A stretch of DNA of 10,177 nucleotides from an uncultured Garciella sp. (GTDB lineage: Bacteria > Bacillota > Clostridia > Eubacteriales > Garciellaceae): positions 1 to 10,177 of the forward strand of contig USMD01000072.1 in NCBI GenBank assembly GCA_900555725.1. Direction: 5' to 3'. Positions 6,417-10,177 of the stretch are shown here, in pieces (within the stretch, counting starts at the first letter, position 1; each line of letters opens with the position of its first letter). The notes under the pieces were generated by a model. The model worked only from the letters and a program-made list of their open reading frames with translations. It was not told the origin of the DNA and did no database searches. The position numbers were made by a program, and so were the translations under genes.

Positions 6417-6976
6417 TATTCTCTATCCCTCCCTTGATCCTTTGTTGTTTGATGGCTGGAAATAAAAATTCCCAATATTGCGGAAATGATAATCAATAAA
6501 ATAGGAGAAAGGTCAAAAAAAGTCAATGCTAATAAACTCATAATAGCAATGGTAATTCCTGCAATATTTAGTTTTGAAGCCTTTGCTAATTTATACACCG
6601 CTGAAGCGATTAATGCTACTACAGCAGGTCTTACCCCTTTAAAAATCTTTTCTACCACAGTATATTCTCTAAAGTTTGTAAAAAAAACTGCTATCATAAG
6701 GATAATAGTAAAAGAGGGAAGTACAGACCCTAAGGTCGCTACCATGGCTCCTATTATTCCATCTATTTTGTACCCTAAAAATACTGCACTATTTACGGCA
6801 ATGGGCCCTGGTGCCGACTGGATCACCGCAAACATATCCATAAATTCATCATTGGTCATCCATTGTTTTTTTTCTACAATTTCTTCTTGAATTAAGGGAA
6901 TCATAGCATAGCCTCCCCCAATGGTAAAGGTACCGATTTTTAAATAAATGAGAAAAAGCTCCAATATTTTTGGCAT
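6416..6976 (-). CDS. Single-domain CHR (ChrA-type) chromate transport protein, first subunit (186 aa)
   Basis: First gene of the CHR pair. One CHR domain with FTIGGGYAMIPLIQEE (residues 17-32), APGPIAVN (55-62) and GVRPAVVALIASA (114-126), four to six membrane segments and a short charged tail (HQTTKDQGRDRE). The GGGYAM, PGPIA and RPAV motifs fall at the same residue numbers as in the second protein, so they are paralogues. The ATG has an AGGGAGGGA ribosome binding site at 6982-6990. It starts 80 bases after prmC with no terminator between, so prmC and the pair may share a transcript. The pair sits where prfA would be expected to follow prmC, so it is likely an accessory insertion. Chromate specificity is a family label, not shown here. 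Confidence 0.88.
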   Translation of the reverse strand: MPKILELFLIYLKIGTFTIGGGYAMIPLIQEEIVEKKQWMTNDEFMDMFAVIQSAPGPIAVNSAVFLGYKIDGIIGAMVATLGSVLPSFTIILMIAVFFTNFREYTVVEKIFKGVRPAVVALIASAVYKLAKASKLNIAGITIAIMSLLALTFFDLSPILLIIISAILGIFISSHQTTKDQGRDRE

Positions 6977-7026
6977 CGTTTTCCCTCCCTAATGCTTTTA
7001 TTTTTCCACAGGTCACTCTGTTATTC

Positions 7027-7055
7027 CATAGCCGTTGCTTCGTGAAGCATCTATG
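7027..7055. repeat. Dyad between prmC and the CHR genes, possible repeat copy D
   Basis: TGCTTC and GAAGCA (7036-7041 and 7044-7049) form a short hairpin, flanked by a second pair CATAG and CTATG (7027-7031 and 7051-7055). No T-run follows on either strand, so it is not a terminator. On the minus strand ATAGATGCTTCAC (7042-7054) matches the first part of repeat copies A and B at 12 of 13 positions. That is short enough to be chance. Confidence 0.35.
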
Positions 7056-7056
7056 T

Positions 7057-7926
7057 CTATTGATTCTTCCTAGCAATAATAGTTCGATCAATCCCTGCTA
7101 GATCCTTTTTCATAACAATCTCCCCAAAGATTCCCTTTTCTTCTAACATACGACAAACCTCTTGGGCTTGATTATAGCCTACTTCAAAGATCATTCGACC
7201 TTGGGGGGATAAAAACCGTTGTCCCTCCTGAATGAGTCTTCTATAAAAGTCTAATCCATCCTTTCCTCCATCTAAGGCTAAAATAGGTTCATAATTTCGA
7301 ACTTCTTTTTGAAGGCAAGCAATTTCATTATGGGGAATATAAGGTGGATTGGACACCAATAGATCCACTTTTCCGTATAACTTTTCCCCTAAAGGATCAA
7401 ATAGATCTCCTAGATAAAAATGTATCCTTTTTGTTAAAGAAAGATTCCTAGCATTTTCCTTGGCTATCTTTATGGCATCAGCAGAGATGTCTACCGTATG
7501 TACCAAGGACTCCATAATATAATAGGCCAAGGACAAGGTAATAGCACCGCTTCCTGTTCCAATCTCTAAAATATTAAGGGGCTTTTTCATAAAATTAGAT
7601 TCTTCGATTGCTGCCTCTACTAGTATCTCTGTATCTGGACGGGGAATTAACACATCAGGAGTCACTCGGAAGGTCAGTCCCATAAATTCCTGTTGTCCGG
7701 TAATATATTGGACAGGTTTTCCCTGGATTCGTTTTTCTATTTTATCATAATATATTTTTTGTTGTTTTTCATCTATCCTATCATCAGATTTCATAATAAG
7801 ATCGATACGCTGCCATCCTAACTGATAGGATAAAATTACCTCTGCATCGAGTCTAGGAGTATCTATAGAGGATTCTTTTAATTTTTTGGTTCCATTGATG
7901 AGTAGTTGTTTAATGGTTGTTTTCAT
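7057..7926 (-). CDS. prmC: Peptide chain release factor N5-glutamine methyltransferase (289 aa)
   Basis: S-adenosylmethionine-dependent enzyme that methylates the glutamine of the GGQ motif in release factors RF1 and RF2. A helical N-terminal substrate-binding domain (about residues 1-75) is followed by the family motif IPRPDTE (94-100), the SAM-binding loop EIGTGSG (121-127), acidic VDIS (145-148) and the catalytic NPPY (193-196), which holds the target amide. All are intact and the length is typical. I chose the ATG at 7926, with an AAAGGGAG ribosome binding site at 7934-7941 seven bases upstream. A TTG two codons earlier is too close to that site. It lies after the rpmE terminator, and its substrate gene prfA is next but two downstream. 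Confidence 0.95.
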   Translation of the reverse strand: MKTTIKQLLINGTKKLKESSIDTPRLDAEVILSYQLGWQRIDLIMKSDDRIDEKQQKIYYDKIEKRIQGKPVQYITGQQEFMGLTFRVTPDVLIPRPDTEILVEAAIEESNFMKKPLNILEIGTGSGAITLSLAYYIMESLVHTVDISADAIKIAKENARNLSLTKRIHFYLGDLFDPLGEKLYGKVDLLVSNPPYIPHNEIACLQKEVRNYEPILALDGGKDGLDFYRRLIQEGQRFLSPQGRMIFEVGYNQAQEVCRMLEEKGIFGEIVMKKDLAGIDRTIIARKNQ

Positions 7927-7969
7927 AGTCAAGCTCCCTTTCGCCTGTCGACAAGTTCTTTTCTATGAC

Positions 7970-7997
7970 AAAAAGCTGACCGATAGGGGTCAGCTTT
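7970..7997 (-). terminator. Intrinsic terminator after rpmE
   Basis: On the minus strand a perfect 10-bp stem (AAAGCTGACC 7988-7997 with GGTCAGCTTT 7972-7981) and a 6-base loop run into a stretch of five T (7970-7974, partly shared with the stem). It lies about 20 bases past the rpmE stop codon and 29 bases before the prmC ribosome binding site. It should end most rpmE transcripts. Confidence 0.9.
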
Positions 7998-8017
7998 CCA
8001 TATAAAAAATAAACTCT

Positions 8018-8230
8018 TTATTCTTGATCGTCTTTAATACCATATTTTTTCTTGAATCTTTCTACACGTCCACCAGTATCTACAAGCTTTTGACGTCCAG
8101 TAAAAAATGGATGACATGCAGAGCAGATTTCAACTCTTAATTCTTTTTTTGTAGAGCCTGTTTCAAATGTGTTTCCACATGCACATTTTACAATAGCTTT
8201 TCCATATTTTGGATGAATTCCTTCTTTCAT
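8018..8230 (-). CDS. rpmE: 50S ribosomal protein L31, zinc-binding form (70 aa)
   Basis: Small protein of the large ribosomal subunit. It begins MKEGIHPKY, as typical L31 does, and has all four zinc ligands: C16 and C18 in CACGNTF, C36 and C39 in CSACHPF. It is therefore the zinc-containing C+ type, the form replaced by a zinc-free paralogue under zinc shortage in some bacteria. HPFFTGRQK (40-48) is the family signature. I place the start at the ATG at 8230, preceded by AAAGAGGTG about 6 bases away. A GTG at 8254 would add eight residues, but that frame contains the ribosome binding site itself and the family starts at MKEGIHP. It has its own strong promoter and terminator. Confidence 0.97.
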   Translation of the reverse strand: MKEGIHPKYGKAIVKCACGNTFETGSTKKELRVEICSACHPFFTGRQKLVDTGGRVERFKKKYGIKDDQE

Positions 8231-8298
8231 CGAGTTCACCTCTTTCCTTGCCACATCATATCGTTATACTTCTAATATTCTCATTACACACTTTTACT

Positions 8299-8327
8299 AT
8301 TATAACAGGATATCGTAAGTTTGGCAA
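8299..8327 (-). promoter_or_regulatory. Sigma-A promoter of rpmE
   Basis: On the minus strand TTGCCA (8322-8327) and a perfect TATAAT (8299-8304) are separated by exactly 17 bases. This is the best promoter in the window, as fits a ribosomal protein gene. It predicts a leader of roughly 60 bases before the rpmE ATG. No operator or riboswitch structure was recognised in that leader. Confidence 0.8.
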
Positions 8328-8536
8328 CTAATATTCTTTTTGAACTGTAATTCGTAATTTGAAACTACTATTAAAATTTTCGGTAGAAGAATGCGGGTTC
8401 CAGATAATATTAAGGCTAATATTTGAGGGGATAGATGTTTCACATTAGGCGACTTAATGCCCTTTTTACCCTGGATTTTATTATTCTAAAAAGAGGGCAA
8501 AAGGTATGTTTACAATGGATAAAGTTTCATCATAAC
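8328..8536. other. Non-coding stretch between rho and the rpmE promoter
   Basis: No reading frame with a ribosome binding site is present. From right to left it holds an interrupted inverted repeat (TAAAAAGAGGGC 8487-8498 with GCCCTTTTTA 8459-8468), the repeat copy A, and a 7-bp hairpin AATATTA/TAATATT (8406-8412 and 8417-8423, loop AGGC). An AT-rich stretch leads to the rpmE promoter. No T-run follows either hairpin on the minus strand, so rho has no recognisable intrinsic terminator. Confidence 0.6.
8428..8459 (+). repeat. Dispersed 32-bp intergenic repeat, copy A
   Basis: This sequence starts GGGATAGATG and ends GACTTAATG. It is found at 30 of 32 positions on the opposite strand at 5840-5871, and in diverged form at 2543-2575. 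An internal dyad CATTA/TAATG surrounds GGCGACT. It is followed by CCCTTTTT, as copy C is followed by CCTTTTT. It lies 77 bases beyond the rho stop codon. Confidence 0.75.
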
Positions 8537-9964
8537 CTATTTCAGATCCTCTAATGTATGTTTCATACTAAATAAAAACTCTTCATTGGTTTTGGTACGG
8601 GATAGCTGATTGATAATCAATTCTGTGACATCTGCCACCGACATATGATTTAGGGCTTTACGGATTCCCCAGATGGCTTCCAATTGTTGACTATTTAATA
8701 ACAATTCTTCCCTTCTTGTACTAGAACGATTGATGTCAATGGCAGGGAAGATTCGTCGTTCTGATAATTTTCTATCTAGATGAAGCTCCATATTGCCTGT
8801 CCCTTTAAATTCCTCATAAATCATATCATCCATACGACTACCGGTATCCACCAAAGCTGTTGCCAATATGGTCAAACTTCCACCTTCTTCAATATTACGG
8901 GCCGCTCCAAAGAATCTTTTGGGCTTATGTAGGGCAATTGGATCCAATCCACCAGATAGGGTCCGTCCAGATGGGGGTACTACCATATTATTTGCCCTTG
9001 CCAGTCTAGTAATACTATCTAAAAGAATCACCACATCTTTCTTTTGCTCTACCAATCTTTTTGCTCTTTCTAACACCATATCCGATACCTTAATATGATT
9101 CTCCGGTAGTTCATCAAAGGTAGAGTATACCACATCGCCTTTAATAGAACGCTGCATATCTGTTACCTCTTCTGGACGTTCATCAATGAGCAATACAATT
9201 AATTCTATATTGGGATGATTCTTTGCAATGCTATTGGCAATTTTCTTTAGAAGGATGGTTTTCCCTGCTTTAGGAGGAGCTACAATCATTCCCCTTTGTC
9301 CCTTCCCAATAGGGGCAATAAAATCTACCAATCGTGTAGAAAGGTCATGAGGATCATATTCTAATTGAATCAGTTTATTAGGGAAAATAGGAGTAAGATT
9401 ATCAAAGAAAGGGCGTTTTACTACCGATTCTGGGCTATCTTCATTGACTGCCTCCACAAATAAAAGGGCATCGTATTTTTCTCCTTCTTTTGGTGGCCTC
9501 ATTTTACCTCGGATTTTATCACCAGTTCGCAAGTTAAATCTTCTGATCTGAGAATGGGAAACATAGATGTCCCGGTCTCCAGATTGATAATTTTCAGCCC
9601 TTAAAAATCCAAAATTCCCATCGGGCAAAATCTCTAATATACCAACCCTAGTTTTGGCATCTTCAATGGAATCTTTCAACTTAGGATATTTGGGCTTTTG
9701 AATCTTTGGCTCTTTGCTCTCTTTTGATAATTCTTCTTGGCTATCCTGAGTATCCCTTGTATCTTCAGTGTCCTTCTGTTGTATATCTTTCTCCATCACA
9801 TCTTGAGTATCATTCTCTTCATCCTCCCCATTTTCAGAATTACAATTCATAATAAGGGAGATTAATTCATCTTTTTTGTATTTTGTTACCGATTTAATCT
9901 GTAAAGCCTTGGCAATTTCCCGTAGTTGGGCAACTGTTTTTTTGCTTAATTCTATTGTACTCAA
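8537..9964 (-). CDS. rho: Transcription termination factor Rho (475 aa)
   Basis: Hexameric RNA-dependent ATPase that releases RNA polymerase from untranslated transcripts. Domains in order: Rho N-terminal SAP-like helices (about 1-42); a hydrophilic insert (43-100) rich in D, E, Q, K and T with DTQD-like repeats; a cold-shock RNA-binding fold (about 107-175, GNFGFLRAENY at 116-126); and a RecA-like ATPase with Walker A APPKAGKT (229-236), DERPEE (261-266), Walker B VVILLD (311-316) and the RNA-contacting GGLDPIALHKPKRFFGAARN (338-357). The start is a TTG with a full GGAGGTG ribosome binding site (9970-9976) five bases away. The only ATG close upstream, which overlaps the ribosome binding site, is out of frame and quickly stopped. 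The length above the E. coli form (419) is due to the insert, common in clostridial Rho. No intrinsic terminator follows. Confidence 0.97.
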   Translation of the reverse strand: MSTIELSKKTVAQLREIAKALQIKSVTKYKKDELISLIMNCNSENGEDEENDTQDVMEKDIQQKDTEDTRDTQDSQEELSKESKEPKIQKPKYPKLKDSIEDAKTRVGILEILPDGNFGFLRAENYQSGDRDIYVSHSQIRRFNLRTGDKIRGKMRPPKEGEKYDALLFVEAVNEDSPESVVKRPFFDNLTPIFPNKLIQLEYDPHDLSTRLVDFIAPIGKGQRGMIVAPPKAGKTILLKKIANSIAKNHPNIELIVLLIDERPEEVTDMQRSIKGDVVYSTFDELPENHIKVSDMVLERAKRLVEQKKDVVILLDSITRLARANNMVVPPSGRTLSGGLDPIALHKPKRFFGAARNIEEGGSLTILATALVDTGSRMDDMIYEEFKGTGNMELHLDRKLSERRIFPAIDINRSSTRREELLLNSQQLEAIWGIRKALNHMSVADVTELIINQLSRTKTNEEFLFSMKHTLEDLK

Positions 9965-10043
9965 TATGTCACCTCCATATATTTTCTATTAATTTTCTAC
10001 TAGCATATATATCCATCATCCTTATAGAAATTTTGACATAATG

Positions 10044-10072
10044 ATAGTAAAGCATGAGAAAGATATGTTCAA
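10044..10072 (-). promoter_or_regulatory. rho: Candidate promoter of rho
   Basis: On the minus strand TTGAAC (10067-10072) and TACTAT (10044-10049) are separated by 17 bases, each matching the sigma-A consensus at four of six positions. It would give a leader of about 70 bases. It is weaker than the rpmE and prfA promoters, and others may lie beyond the contig end. Confidence 0.4.
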
Positions 10073-10136
10073 TACTTAGTTAAGAAGAATAAAATGATAA
10101 TAATTTCTAAAGAAAATTGATCAGCATATTTTGTTC

Positions 10137-10177
10137 CTGTCTCTTATACACATCTGACGCTGCCGACGATCTTACGC
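10137..10177. other. Sequencing adapter at the contig end (Nextera transposase end, read-1 side, plus index)
   Basis: CTGTCTCTTATACACATCT (10137-10155) is exactly the reverse complement of the Tn5 mosaic end used in Nextera libraries. GACGCTGCCGACGA (10156-10169) is the rest of the read-1 transposase adapter. The final eight bases TCTTACGC (10170-10177) fall where the i5 index sits; their reverse complement GCGTAAGA is, as I recall, a standard i5 index (S517/N517). It is library sequence, not genomic DNA or a real transposon, and should be trimmed. Confidence 0.97.

Noticed and set aside
6849..7091. Minus-strand 80-codon frame across the prmC-CHR junction
   Set aside because: It overlaps the ends of both genes in another frame, has no ribosome binding site at its start and its protein has no recognisable pattern.
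8231..8254. GTG start adding eight residues to L31
   Set aside because: The extra codons contain the Shine-Dalgarno sequence, and L31 proteins begin at MKEGIHP or similar.
8385..8405. tRNA-like GGGTTCCA sequence
   Set aside because: No acceptor stem, anticodon arm or matching T-arm could be built around it.
8459..8498. Inverted repeat after rho as an intrinsic terminator
   Set aside because: The loop is long, the arms are interrupted and mostly A/T, and no T-run follows on the minus strand.
1..10136. CRISPR array, toxin-antitoxin pair, phage or restriction genes
   Set aside because: No regularly spaced repeats and no reading frames with such features were found on either strand.
10137..10155. 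Tn5/IS50 mosaic end as a natural transposon
   Set aside because: It is joined to the synthetic read-1 adapter and an index, which identifies it as library sequence.

Overview
The window is AT-rich DNA in which all twelve genes lie on the minus strand. It looks like part of the chromosomal core of a low-GC Gram-positive anaerobe of class Clostridia. The evidence is the conserved order of housekeeping genes (rho, rpmE, prmC, prfA, a ZIP transporter, sua5/ywlC, a ywlE-type phosphatase, rpiB, upp, comEB-type dCMP deaminase), strong GGAGG-type ribosome binding sites, TTGACA/TATAAT-like promoters and intrinsic terminators. Nothing here fixes the genus. The first ten bases hold a Shine-Dalgarno-like sequence for a further minus-strand gene just outside the window.

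Layout in the direction of transcription (right to left). Rho (TTG start) has a plausible promoter and a long acidic N-terminal insert. A 306-base gap follows, holding one copy of a dispersed repeat and a very good promoter for rpmE. rpmE (zinc-type L31) ends in a clear terminator. prmC follows, then two overlapping single-domain CHR (ChrA-type) transporter genes, which separate prmC from prfA, the gene for its substrate. prfA has its own promoter, a leader with an inverted repeat, and a terminator. The ZIP-family metal transporter, sua5, the phosphatase, rpiB and upp then run in series. A terminator precedes the dCMP deaminase, and a promoter-like site follows it.

Functionally this is mainly translation and RNA metabolism: Rho termination, L31, RF1 and its glutamine methylase, and Sua5 for the t6A tRNA modification. 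Pyrimidine salvage (Upp, dCMP deaminase), a pentose phosphate isomerase and a low-molecular-weight phosphatase, likely acting on phosphoarginine, accompany it. The accessory content is the CHR pair and short non-coding repeats.

The two strongest unusual observations are these. (1) The last 41 bases (10137-10177) are not genomic: they match the Nextera transposase adapter followed by what looks like an eight-base i5 index, so the contig really ends at about 10136. (2) A 32-bp intergenic repeat occurs twice at 30/32 identity, with a diverged third copy and a possible fourth. A two-hairpin element between rpiB and upp resembles the right end of an IS200/IS605-type element. I found no CRISPR array, phage gene, toxin-antitoxin pair or clearly new multi-gene system.
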